A DNA stretch of 64,000 nucleotides from Arsenophonus sp031446145 (GTDB lineage: Bacteria > Pseudomonadota > Gammaproteobacteria > Enterobacterales > Enterobacteriaceae). Shown here piece after piece: positions 46,727-55,837 of the stretch (the stretch's first letter is position 1; every line of letters starts with the position of its first letter). The stretch is taken from positions 310,001 through 374,000 of the forward strand of contig CP132903.1 of the NCBI GenBank assembly GCA_031446145.1. Direction: 5' to 3'. The notes under the pieces were generated by a model that was given only the letters and a program-made list of their open reading frames with translations, made no database searches and was not told the origin of the DNA. The translations under genes and the position numbers were made by a program.

Positions 46727-47692
46727 GTGATTATTTATTCATTAAAACGATTATTACTATTAATAATTACATTTTTTTTGCTTACACTAATTAGTTTTAG
46801 CTTAAATTATTTTACCAAACATGCTCCATTAAGTGAATTATCTTTAATAGATGGATATATTTTATATTTTCAAGGTTTATTAAATTGGAATTTTGGCATT
46901 TCTACTTTAAATGGTCAACCTATTAGTGATCAACTTAATTCAGCTTTCCCTGCTACAATGGAATTATGTTTGCTGTCATTTATGTTAGCTTTAATAATTG
47001 GTATTCCCACTGGAATTATTGCAGGCACTAGAAAAAATAAACCTATTAAATATATTATTAAAATTTTTACATTAATAGGTTTATCTATGCCAATTTTCGT
47101 ATTATCCTTATTGTTAATTTTACTTTTCTCATTAAAACTACATTGGTTACCTAATTCTGGACGAATTAATTTATTGTATGATCTGAAACCTATTACTGGA
47201 TTTTTACTTCTTGATGTTTGGTTATCTGATTCAATATATCGTCATGAAATGTTTTTAAATACAATTGAACATTTAATTTTGCCAGTTATTACATTAGCTA
47301 TTGCACCAATTTCTGAAATCATAAGATTTATAAAAAATAGCACTGAATTAGTTATGACTGAAAATTATATTAAAGCAGCTAAAATAAGAGGACTTTCTAA
47401 TTTTACTATAATAAAACGTCATGTATTACATAATGCACTTCCACCTATTATTCCAAAACTTGGTTTGCAATTTTCTAGCATGATTACACTAGCCATGATC
47501 ACAGAATTTGTTTTTAACTGGCCAGGATTAGGTTATTGGTTAATAACATCTATCCGACAAAATGATTACTCAGCTATTTCTTCTAGTGTTATGATTATTG
47601 GTAATTTAATTATTTTTGTTAATGTTATATCAGATATTTTAAAAGCTAAAATGAACCCTTATAAATATAAGGACGGATATGTTTTCAGATAA
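46727..47692 (+). CDS. sapB: Sap ABC transporter permease SapB
   Basis: This inner-membrane permease of the dipeptide-type ABC family has 321 residues, the E. coli length. The N-terminal helix is SLKRLLLLIITFFLLTLISFSL (residues 5-26). The permease core begins at about residue 80 (FPATMELCLL), and the EAA-like loop is KAAKIRGLSNFTIIKRHVLHNALPP near 220-245. Translation starts at GTG 46727, 9 bases after a strong AGGAGA. Its 3' end overlaps sapC by 14 bases. Confidence 0.96.
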   Translation: MIIYSLKRLLLLIITFFLLTLISFSLNYFTKHAPLSELSLIDGYILYFQGLLNWNFGISTLNGQPISDQLNSAFPATMELCLLSFMLALIIGIPTGIIAGTRKNKPIKYIIKIFTLIGLSMPIFVLSLLLILLFSLKLHWLPNSGRINLLYDLKPITGFLLLDVWLSDSIYRHEMFLNTIEHLILPVITLAIAPISEIIRFIKNSTELVMTENYIKAAKIRGLSNFTIIKRHVLHNALPPIIPKLGLQFSSMITLAMITEFVFNWPGLGYWLITSIRQNDYSAISSSVMIIGNLIIFVNVISDILKAKMNPYKYKDGYVFR

Positions 47693-48569
47693 TTTCTATT
47701 ACGAACAAAAAATAGCATCTCCAATCAGAATAATATTACAATATTTTTATAATGATATTTTTGCTATGATTGGATTTTATGGTGTCTTATTTCTTTTAAT
47801 TTTAAGTTTATTTGGTACTTACTTAGCACCTTATACCATTAATGAACAATTTTTAGGATATCAACTACTACCACCATCTTGGTGCCATAACGGTAATGTC
47901 ACTTTTTTTTTAGGTACTGATGATCTTGGAAGAGATATTATGAGTCGATTACTTATTGGGACAGCATCTACATTTGGTTCTTCATTTATAATTACCATCA
48001 GTGTAATGTTATTTGGATTAATATTTGGATGTTTAGCTGCTATTACTGACGGATTAAAATCGGTTATTTTGCATCACATATTGGACACATTACTATCAAT
48101 TCCATCATTATTACTGTCCATTATCATTATTGCTTTTTCTGGTGCAAGCTTAAAGAATGCGATAATTGCAATTTGGCTAGCATTATTACCAAGAATAGTA
48201 AAAACAGTTCACAATGCAGTTTCTAATGAACTAGATACTGAATATGTTCTTGCGGCACGCCTTGACGGCGCTTCAAATTTTTATATTATATGGTATACAA
48301 TATTACCAAATATTACACATATTTTAGTTATTGAAATTACCTGTACATTATCTATAGCCATCCTGGATATAGTAGCATTAGGTTTCCTTAATCTAGGTGC
48401 AAGATTACCAACTTCTGAATGGGGGACAATGGTGGGTAATAGCTTAGAATTAATTTACGTTGCACCATGGACAGTTTTTCTTCCTAATGCAGCCATTATG
48501 ATAAGTATATTATTTATTAATTTGCTAGGAGATGGTTTGCATCGTGCTATTAATGCAGGGGTAGAATAA
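47679..48569 (+). CDS. sapC: Sap ABC transporter permease SapC
   Basis: This is the second permease subunit: 296 residues, the E. coli length. A first helix at about 30-50 is followed by a periplasmic stretch ending in FLGTDDLGRDIMSRLLIG, the OppC/DppC-type signature. The EAA loop is AARLDGASNFYIIWYTILPN near 193-212. The start overlaps the end of sapB and the stop is four bases before sapD, so the operon is tightly packed. Confidence 0.96.
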   Translation: MFSDNFYYEQKIASPIRIILQYFYNDIFAMIGFYGVLFLLILSLFGTYLAPYTINEQFLGYQLLPPSWCHNGNVTFFLGTDDLGRDIMSRLLIGTASTFGSSFIITISVMLFGLIFGCLAAITDGLKSVILHHILDTLLSIPSLLLSIIIIAFSGASLKNAIIAIWLALLPRIVKTVHNAVSNELDTEYVLAARLDGASNFYIIWYTILPNITHILVIEITCTLSIAILDIVALGFLNLGARLPTSEWGTMVGNSLELIYVAPWTVFLPNAAIMISILFINLLGDGLHRAINAGVE

Positions 48570-48573
48570 CAAA

Positions 48574-49569
48574 ATGTTATTATTAGATATTCGTAATCTC
48601 ACTATTACATTCATCACTAATAAAGAATCAATAAAAGCTATTGACAATATTTCTTTACAATTACATGAAGGAGAAATTCTGAGCTTAACAGGTGAATCAG
48701 GATCTGGAAAAAGCTTAATTGCTCAAGCTATTTGTGGTATTAATCAAGATAATTTGAAAGTTACTGCTGATCGTTTCTATTTTCTTGATATTAATTTATT
48801 AAAACTTAGTTCCAAACAAAGACGTAGAATCATAGGAAACAATATTTCTATAATTTTTCAAGAACCTCAATCTTGTTTAGACCCTGTTATAAATATAGGA
48901 ACACAACTAATTCAGTCAATACCAAAATGGACTTTTAAAGGCACATGGTGGCAAAGATTAACTTGGCGTAAACGACGTGCAATTGAATTACTTCATCGTG
49001 TAGGATTTAAAAATCATCATAGTATTATGAACAATTATCCTCATGAATTAACTAAAGGTGAATGTCAAAAAGTTATGATTGCTATTGCATTAGCAACTCA
49101 ACCTAAACTGTTGATTGCAGATGAACCGACAAATAATATGGAATCTAGTACCCAAAATCAAATTTTCCGTCTTCTTTATAGATTAAATCAAAATAATAAT
49201 ATGACAATTTTATTAATTAGTCATGATATGCAAATCATAAGTAAATTAGTTAATCGCATTAATATACTTTATTGTGGACAAACTGTTGAAAGTGCAACTC
49301 CTACGGAATTACTTACTCGTCCTCATCACCCTTATACTCAAGCTTTAATAAGAGCGATCCCTAACTTTGGAAATCCATTACCTCATAAAAGTCGACTCAA
49401 CACACTTTCCGGTTCTATTCCGTCTTTAAAACATTTACCGATTGGTTGTCGTCTTGGTCCTCGTTGTCCGTATGCACAAAAAAAATGCATTACTACACCA
49501 TCATTACGTATCATCAAAAATCGAGCATTTGCATGTCATTTTCCTCTTAACATGAACGAAATTCCATGA
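48574..49569 (+). CDS. sapD: Sap ABC transporter ATP-binding protein SapD
   Basis: This is one of two ATPases of the Sap importer/exporter. In E. coli SapD also influences the Trk potassium system. It has 331 residues (E. coli 330), with Walker A GESGSGKS near 41-48, Q-loop IFQEPQSCLDP, a degenerate signature LTKGECQKVMIA as in E. coli (no LSGGQ), Walker B LLIADEPTNN, switch His in LISHDM, and the C-terminal oligopeptide-transporter extension with three Cys (GPRCPYAQKKC). It overlaps sapF by four bases (ATGA). Confidence 0.96.
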   Translation: MLLLDIRNLTITFITNKESIKAIDNISLQLHEGEILSLTGESGSGKSLIAQAICGINQDNLKVTADRFYFLDINLLKLSSKQRRRIIGNNISIIFQEPQSCLDPVINIGTQLIQSIPKWTFKGTWWQRLTWRKRRAIELLHRVGFKNHHSIMNNYPHELTKGECQKVMIAIALATQPKLLIADEPTNNMESSTQNQIFRLLYRLNQNNNMTILLISHDMQIISKLVNRINILYCGQTVESATPTELLTRPHHPYTQALIRAIPNFGNPLPHKSRLNTLSGSIPSLKHLPIGCRLGPRCPYAQKKCITTPSLRIIKNRAFACHFPLNMNEIP

Positions 49570-50375
49570 ATATTACATTATTAGAAATAAAAAATTTAAA
49601 TAAGATTTTTTATCATCGTATTAATTTATTTAAAAGTCAATTATTAGAAGCAGTCAAACCCTTAAGTTTTACTTTAAACAGTGGAGAAACACTAGCTATT
49701 ATCGGTACCAATGGATCTGGAAAATCAACTCTCGCTCGTATGTTAGCAGGTGTTATTGAACCCAGTAATGGTGAAATTTTTATTAATGGTCATAAACTAA
49801 GTTACGGTGATTATAGTTACCGTAGTCAACGTATAAGAATGATTTTTCAAGATCCAAGTACTTCCTTAACACCTAGACAACCTATTGGACAAATTCTTGA
49901 AATTGCATTAATACTAAATACTTCACTTTCCATTATTGATCGACAAAATCGAATAAAAGATACACTTCGTCAAGTTGGATTATTACCAGATCACGCAGGA
50001 TATTATCCTCATATGTTAGCTGTAGGTCAAAGACAAAGAGTAGGACTAGCAAGAGCATTGATTTTAAAACCTAAAATTATTATTGCAGATGAAGCATTAG
50101 CTTCATTAGATATGACAATCCGTTCTCAAATTATTAATTTGATGATTGAATTACAAGAAAAATATGGTATTTCTTATATTTATGTTACCCAAAATTTAGG
50201 CATTATGAAACATATTAGTGATACTGTATTAGTAATGAATAATGGTACTGTAGTTGAAAGAGGAAATACAGCAGAAGTTCTCGCTTCACCTTTGCACGAA
50301 ATAACTCGGCGTTTAATTGCTAGTCACTTCGGTGAACTTTTATCAGCTGATTCATGGCGTCAAGACATTAAATAA
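49566..50375 (+). CDS. sapF: Sap ABC transporter ATP-binding protein SapF
   Basis: This is the second Sap ATPase, 269 residues (E. coli 268). Walker A is GTNGSGKST near 48-56, Q-loop IFQDPSTSLTPRQ, the atypical signature LAVGQRQRVGLARAL corresponds to E. coli LAPGQKQRLGLARAL, Walker B is IIADEALASLDM, and the usual switch His is Gln-Asn (VTQNLGIM against VTQHIGMM in E. coli). The last position is unusual: E. coli retains His, here Asn. All five sap genes are intact and in one transcription unit. Confidence 0.95.
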   Translation: MNITLLEIKNLNKIFYHRINLFKSQLLEAVKPLSFTLNSGETLAIIGTNGSGKSTLARMLAGVIEPSNGEIFINGHKLSYGDYSYRSQRIRMIFQDPSTSLTPRQPIGQILEIALILNTSLSIIDRQNRIKDTLRQVGLLPDHAGYYPHMLAVGQRQRVGLARALILKPKIIIADEALASLDMTIRSQIINLMIELQEKYGISYIYVTQNLGIMKHISDTVLVMNNGTVVERGNTAEVLASPLHEITRRLIASHFGELLSADSWRQDIK

Positions 50376-50561
50376 AAAAGTTAGATCATCAAAAAACAAA
50401 AAATAATATTTTTATTATGGTATATTATATCTATTTTGATGGCATATATTATATATATAATATAAAAAATAATTTTTAATCAAAAATAAATTTAAAAATA
50501 ACAATTTATTTTATTCATAGAATCAATTTATTTATTTAACAATATAACAGGATATAAAATC

Positions 50562-51347
50562 ATGAGTTTTCTAAAAGATAAAAATATTTTAATTACTGGT
50601 ATATCTAATCAACTATCTATTGCTTACGGTATTGCAAAAGCAATGCATCAACAAGGTGCAAAACTTGCATTTACTTATCAAAGTAATAAACTAAAATCTC
50701 GTGTAGAAGAAATAGCACACCAATTTGATTCAAATATTGTTTTTTCATGTGATGTTGCTTCAGATACAAGTATCAAAGAATTATTTTTAAAACTAGAAAA
50801 AAAATGGAAAAAATTTGATGGTTTTGTTCATTCCATTGCTTATGCACCTTCAGATCAATTTAAGGGAAATTATATTGATACAGTTACTCGCAAAGGATCA
50901 GCAATTGCCCATGATATTAGTTCATATAGCTTTGTTGCATTAGCCAAAGCTTGCCGAAAAATGTTAAATTCTTATTCTGCTTTAGTTACTCTTACTTATT
51001 TAGGATCAGAACGTGCTATACCTAATTATAATATCATGGGTTTGGCTAAAGCTTCACTTGAAGCAAACGTTCGTTATATGGCTAATGCGATGGGTCCTGA
51101 AAACATTAGGGTCAATGGTATTTCTGCAGGACCAATACGTACTTTAGCTGCATCTGCTATTAAAGATTTTCGCAAAATGTTATCTTATTGTGCATCAATC
51201 ACACCGATACGCCGAACAGTAACCATTGAAGAAATTGGTAATTGTGCTGCTTTTTTATGTTCTAATTTATCATCTGGTATTACTGGAGAAATTATACATG
51301 TTGACGGTGGGTTTAATATCACTGCTATGAATGAAATTAATACATAA
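50562..51347 (+). CDS. fabI: Enoyl-[acyl-carrier-protein] reductase (NADH) FabI
   Basis: FabI carries out the last reduction in each round of fatty-acid elongation. The 261 residues align with E. coli FabI (262 aa) without gaps, so numbering is shared: Tyr146, Tyr156 and Lys163 (YLGSERAIPNYNIMGLAK) are conserved. Position 93, Gly in E. coli (HSIGFAPGD), is Ala here (HSIAYAPSD), with Phe94 changed to Tyr. Gly93 is where E. coli triclosan-resistance mutations map. An AACAGGAT ribosome-binding site precedes the ATG. It follows the sap operon as in E. coli. Confidence 0.97.
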   Translation: MSFLKDKNILITGISNQLSIAYGIAKAMHQQGAKLAFTYQSNKLKSRVEEIAHQFDSNIVFSCDVASDTSIKELFLKLEKKWKKFDGFVHSIAYAPSDQFKGNYIDTVTRKGSAIAHDISSYSFVALAKACRKMLNSYSALVTLTYLGSERAIPNYNIMGLAKASLEANVRYMANAMGPENIRVNGISAGPIRTLAASAIKDFRKMLSYCASITPIRRTVTIEEIGNCAAFLCSNLSSGITGEIIHVDGGFNITAMNEINT

Positions 51348-52558
51348 AATTTGTATGATACACAAAAATTAAACTAAAATAAATTTTTATTCAAAAATTA
51401 TTTTGACAATAGTTTTTCTTAAATACAAATTTTAAAAAATATGACATTAAAAAAACAAAATTTAATATATTCCGACAATGTAAAAAAGATTTTTTATATT
51501 CAACGTAAAGATAAAAAATAAAATTTATAAGATTAAAAATTGTAAATTAAATTTAAAAACATTATTTATAAGATATAGTATTTATATTTTATAAAAAATA
51601 TTCTTATATTATTCAATTAAAAATTTTATTTCATTAAAAGTTCAGAAAAAAATCGGTTAGTTTTGTTATTTTTTAAAAAAACAATAAATTTCTTCAAAAT
51701 GAAAACTATTTTATAATATATTTGTATTATAAAAATAAAAAATATTTCTAAAAAAAATTTATTTATAACATTAATGTAACTAATAATTATTAATTGTTTT
51801 AAAGAATAATAAAATAATAAAAAAGTATCACTATTACAAATAAACAATTTTTTAAAATATGAATTATAATAAAAATATTATTAATATATAGAAAAATACT
51901 TATAAAATAATTTTAACAAATTATTATATATTACAAGCATATGGTTTCAATGACCTATTAACAATATAATAAAGTCGTAAGTTAAATAAAATTTATTCTA
52001 AAACAGAATTTTATAATCAAAAAAATAATTTAAGAAACATATTTTTATGTTTTTATCAATTTTAAATTACAAAAATATTTTAATAATTTTATTATAAATA
52101 AAAAATGTATTGACTTTTTTGAAATATAATTATACTATTTTAATATAAAAAACACGGTTTCTAATTTTTAATATTTTATGCAAAAGTTAAGAAAAAAATA
52201 AAAATTAAAAATTAACAAAAATTTTAAAAATTAAATTTTGAGCTATACAGATTTTTTCTTAATTATATGCAAAATTTATTTACATAACATGGATTACATC
52301 ATAATAATTACTTCAATAATTTTTTATTTTCAATCTTTTTATTGAAAAAAGCACCTTAATTTTAAAAATCACAGATATTTTTCCAAAAAATCTATTTAAA
52401 ATAGCAATTTTGTTATTCATCAATATAATAAAAAATTATATTTTTAATAAAATTGTTTTTTATATCTTTAATTAAAAATAATGATCAATATTTTTTAAGT
52501 AAATATAGATAAATCATATGATTAAAATTTTATAAGAAATATTTTAAAGAGGCTAATT
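51348..52558. other. Non-coding gap between fabI and ugd
   Basis: This stretch of 1.2 kb of A/T-rich DNA has no readable gene, RNA or remnant. A 73-codon minus-strand frame at 51626-51847 consists of low-complexity Ile/Phe/Lys codons, as expected by chance. It marks another join between blocks. Confidence 0.55.
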
Positions 52559-53725
52559 TTGAAAATTGCTATTGTAGGAATAGGTTATGTTGGTTTATCA
52601 AATGCTATGTTATTAGCACAGCATAATGAAGTAGTTGCTTTAGATATTATTTCTGAAAAAGTAAACATGTTAAATAAAAAACAATCACCAATAATTGATA
52701 AAGAAATTCAAAAATTTTTAAAAGAAAAAAAATTAAACTTTATAGCGACAACAGAAAAAAAGAGAGCTTACAAAAATGCTGATTTTGTAGTCATATCAAT
52801 ACCTACCAATTATGATAATAAAATTAATTCTTTTAATACTGCTTCTATTGAATCCATAATTGATGATATATATAATTTCAATACAAATGCAACAATTATC
52901 ATAAAATCAACTATTCCAATTGGTTTTACTGCACGCATAAAAAAAGAAAAAAAACAAAAAAATATTATTTTTTCACCAGAATTTTCAAGAGAAGGAAAAG
53001 CTTTATATGATAATTTATACCCCTCCCGTATTGTAATTGGTGAATATTCTGAAAAAGCAAAAATATTTACTAAATTATTATTACAAGGTGCATATAAAAA
53101 AGATATCACCGTTTTATTTACTAATTCAAATGAAGCAGAGGCAATTAAATTATTTTCTAATGCTTATCTTGCAATGCGAATTGCTTATTTTAACGAATTA
53201 GATACTTATTCTTATATTCACAAATTAAACACTCGAAAAATTATTGAAGGTGTTGCACATGATCCACGTATCGGCATGTATTATAACAACCCATCATTTG
53301 GATTTGGGGGTTATTGTCTACCAAAAGATACGAAACAATTAGTAGCTAGTTATAATAATATACCAAATAATTTAATAAAAGCAATTGTAAAATCTAATTA
53401 TACACGTAAAAATTTTATTGCTAAAATAATTATTAACAAAAATCCAAAAACAGTTGGAATATATAGATTGATTATGAAATCTGGATCAGATAATTTTAGA
53501 ACATCGTCCATAAAAAACATAATGAATAAACTAAGAAATAATGGGATAAAAATAATAATATATGAACCATTTATAAAAAAAAATTTTTTTCTACAATATA
53601 AAGTAATCAATGATTTAAAATACTTCAAAAAAAAATGTGATATCATTTTAGCAAATCGCATAGTGGCAGAATTAAAAAACATAAAAGAAAAAATTTATAC
53701 ACGAGATTTATTTGGAAATAATTAA
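52559..53725 (+). CDS. ugd: UDP-glucose 6-dehydrogenase
   Basis: Ugd oxidises UDP-glucose to UDP-glucuronate for surface polysaccharides and for 4-amino-arabinose modification of lipid A. The 388 residues are the E. coli length. Translation starts at TTG 52559, with AAAGAGG 8 bases upstream, and MKIAIVGIGYVGLSNA aligns with E. coli residue 1. The NAD site is GIGYVG. Catalytic Cys253 is in GFGGYCLPKDTKQL, and IKSTIPIGFT and GIYRLIMKSGSDNFR are conserved. The substrate loop reads SPEFSREGKALYDN where SPEFLREG is usual. It stands alone, without other polysaccharide genes nearby. Confidence 0.95.
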   Translation: MKIAIVGIGYVGLSNAMLLAQHNEVVALDIISEKVNMLNKKQSPIIDKEIQKFLKEKKLNFIATTEKKRAYKNADFVVISIPTNYDNKINSFNTASIESIIDDIYNFNTNATIIIKSTIPIGFTARIKKEKKQKNIIFSPEFSREGKALYDNLYPSRIVIGEYSEKAKIFTKLLLQGAYKKDITVLFTNSNEAEAIKLFSNAYLAMRIAYFNELDTYSYIHKLNTRKIIEGVAHDPRIGMYYNNPSFGFGGYCLPKDTKQLVASYNNIPNNLIKAIVKSNYTRKNFIAKIIINKNPKTVGIYRLIMKSGSDNFRTSSIKNIMNKLRNNGIKIIIYEPFIKKNFFLQYKVINDLKYFKKKCDIILANRIVAELKNIKEKIYTRDLFGNN

Positions 53726-54099
53726 TACTTGCAAAACATAAAATATTATTTTTTATAGATAAATAATAAAAAATTTAAGTTAATAATTTTATTTTGAAAA
53801 AATTTAATTGAAATGATTAAGATAAAATTTATATGTTAGCTTTTAACTAACATTTCATAATAAAAAATGCAATACATATTTCTAAAAATTATTTTAATAA
53901 TTTAGCATAATAAAAAATCAAAAAATAAATTAATAAATATTTAATTTTAGTATAATATAGAATATTTTTAATATGTACTAAAATCAACATTAAAAAATAA
54001 ACTGCTTTTTTCTTAAAATACTCTTAAATAAAAACATATGAAAATACTTCTACATAAATTATAGTTTTATTATAACTTAACAATATTAAATATATAATT
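53726..54099. other. Non-coding gap between ugd and mnmE
   Basis: This 374-base A/T-rich region lies between convergent genes. ATGTTAGCTTTTAACTAACAT at about 53832-53852 is an inverted repeat (ATGTTAG / CTAACAT) that could end ugd transcription. No gene is visible. Confidence 0.5.
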
Positions 54100-55470
54100 T
54101 TATTTTCCAATACAAAAATTAGAAAATATCTCAGATAATAAATCATCTGAAGTAAATTTTCCGGTAATTTCATTTAATGAAATATGAGCTAATCGAAGTT
54201 CCTCAGCCAATAAATCAATAGCATTAAAAATAATCAATTGTTGATTTGCCTGTTTTAAATGTCCTAATGCCACATTAATTGCTTGAATATGACGATTCCT
54301 AGCTAAAAATTGACCATCAAAATTTTGATGCAATTTAGAAAAAATCTTTTTTAAATGATGACGTAATAAATTAATACCTTTTTTTTTGCAAACTGATAAT
54401 CGAATCATAAAAAAATCACCAATTTTTGTCATACCTATTGGTTCATTAGTAATATCTACTTTATTTCTAACTACTGTAATAGGCAAAATTTTAGGTAATT
54501 TATGTAGAAATTTTAATACAATTTCTTCGGTTTCTTGAATTTTTGTTTTTGTACTATCTATCATAAACAATATATGATTAGCCCCATGTATTTCTTTCCA
54601 AGCTCGCTCAATGCCAATTTTTTCAACTTCATCGGTTGCTTCACGTAAACCTGCAGTATCAACAATATTAAATGGCATACTTTCAATATTAATATGTTCA
54701 CGTAATACATCCCTAGTTGTACCTGCAATATCAGTAACAATTGCTGTTTCATAACCTGACAATACATTGAATAAACTAGATTTACCTGTATTAGGTGGGC
54801 CAGCAATAACAATCTTTATTCCTTCTCGGAATAAATTAGATTGAGAAGCTTTTCTAGCTATGCTTTTTACATCAGAAATCAACTGATTTAATTCTAATTT
54901 AATTTTATTTTTAGACAAAAAATTTATTTTTTCATCTGGAAAATCAATTGCAGCTTCAATGTAAATACGTAAATTAATTAATGCTTCTACTATTTTATGA
55001 ATATGTTTGGAAAAAACACCTTGTAAAGAATTAACTGCTGAACGGGCCGCTGCCTCGTTGTTTGCATCTATAATATCAGCAATTGCTTCAGCTTGAGTTA
55101 AATCAATTTTTTCATTTAAAAAAGCTCGTTGGGAAAATTCACCAGGTTTTGCAATACGCACCTCATCTATTTGCAAAATCTCCTGAAGCAACAAATCTAA
55201 AATAATACGTCCACCATGACCATGTAGCTCTAAAATATCTTCACCAGTAAATGAATAAGGTGAAGCAAAATAAATTGCTACAATTTTGTCTAATAAATGA
55301 CCTTTTTTATTATAAAATGAAAGATAATCTGCATATCTTGGTTGAGGTACTTTACCTAAAAAACATTTAGCAATTTCAATAACTTTAGGTCCTGATATTC
55401 GTAAAATGCCAATTCCTCCCCGTCCAATTGGAGTTGCTTGTGCAATAATTGTATCATTTATATAAATCAT
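54100..55470 (-). CDS. mnmE: tRNA modification GTPase MnmE
   Basis: MnmE and MnmG together install 5-aminomethyl/carboxymethylaminomethyl groups on U34 of several tRNAs. The 456 residues (E. coli 454) show the N-terminal folate-binding domain (IAQATPIGRGGIGILRISG), the embedded G domain with P-loop GPPNTGKSS near 227-235, DIAGTTRD and DTAGLRE, and NKVD. The C-terminal CIGK carries the catalytic Cys. It lies downstream of yidC on the same strand. The order rpmH-rnpA-yidD-yidC-mnmE is that of E. coli. Confidence 0.97.
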   Translation of the reverse strand: MIYINDTIIAQATPIGRGGIGILRISGPKVIEIAKCFLGKVPQPRYADYLSFYNKKGHLLDKIVAIYFASPYSFTGEDILELHGHGGRIILDLLLQEILQIDEVRIAKPGEFSQRAFLNEKIDLTQAEAIADIIDANNEAAARSAVNSLQGVFSKHIHKIVEALINLRIYIEAAIDFPDEKINFLSKNKIKLELNQLISDVKSIARKASQSNLFREGIKIVIAGPPNTGKSSLFNVLSGYETAIVTDIAGTTRDVLREHINIESMPFNIVDTAGLREATDEVEKIGIERAWKEIHGANHILFMIDSTKTKIQETEEIVLKFLHKLPKILPITVVRNKVDITNEPIGMTKIGDFFMIRLSVCKKKGINLLRHHLKKIFSKLHQNFDGQFLARNRHIQAINVALGHLKQANQQLIIFNAIDLLAEELRLAHISLNEITGKFTSDDLLSEIFSNFCIGK

Positions 55471-55837
55471 TTTAATGCAAAATTTAATGATATGTAATAT
55501 ACTTTTAAAAACATATTTTTTATTTTATATAACTTTATATTGCTTTTATTGTCTTAATTTATATTTGTTCTGATATATTACAGAAAGAATTTTGAAATAT
55601 AAGCAGAAAAGCATAAAATATTAACGATGATTTTATTTAAAAAGAAATTAACACAAAAAACAAAATTTAATTTTTAATATTAAATATTTTAATATATTAA
55701 GGTATCACATAAAAAAGATATCATATAAAAAATTATAAATATCTAAACATACAAATTAAAGATTATAAATATGTAACTAGGAATCAAAATAATCAACATT
55801 GTATCACTAATATTATTTTTATCTATAAAAATAAAAA
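55471..55837. other. Non-coding gap between mnmE and yidC
   Basis: This stretch of 367 bases of A/T-rich DNA contains short imperfect direct repeats (TATCACATAAAAAA / TATCATATAAAAAA near 55703-55734). No gene or remnant is seen. Confidence 0.5.

Noticed and set aside
51626..51847. 73-codon minus-strand frame in the fabI-ugd gap
   Set aside because: It has the same low-complexity composition and no motif or recognisable start signal.
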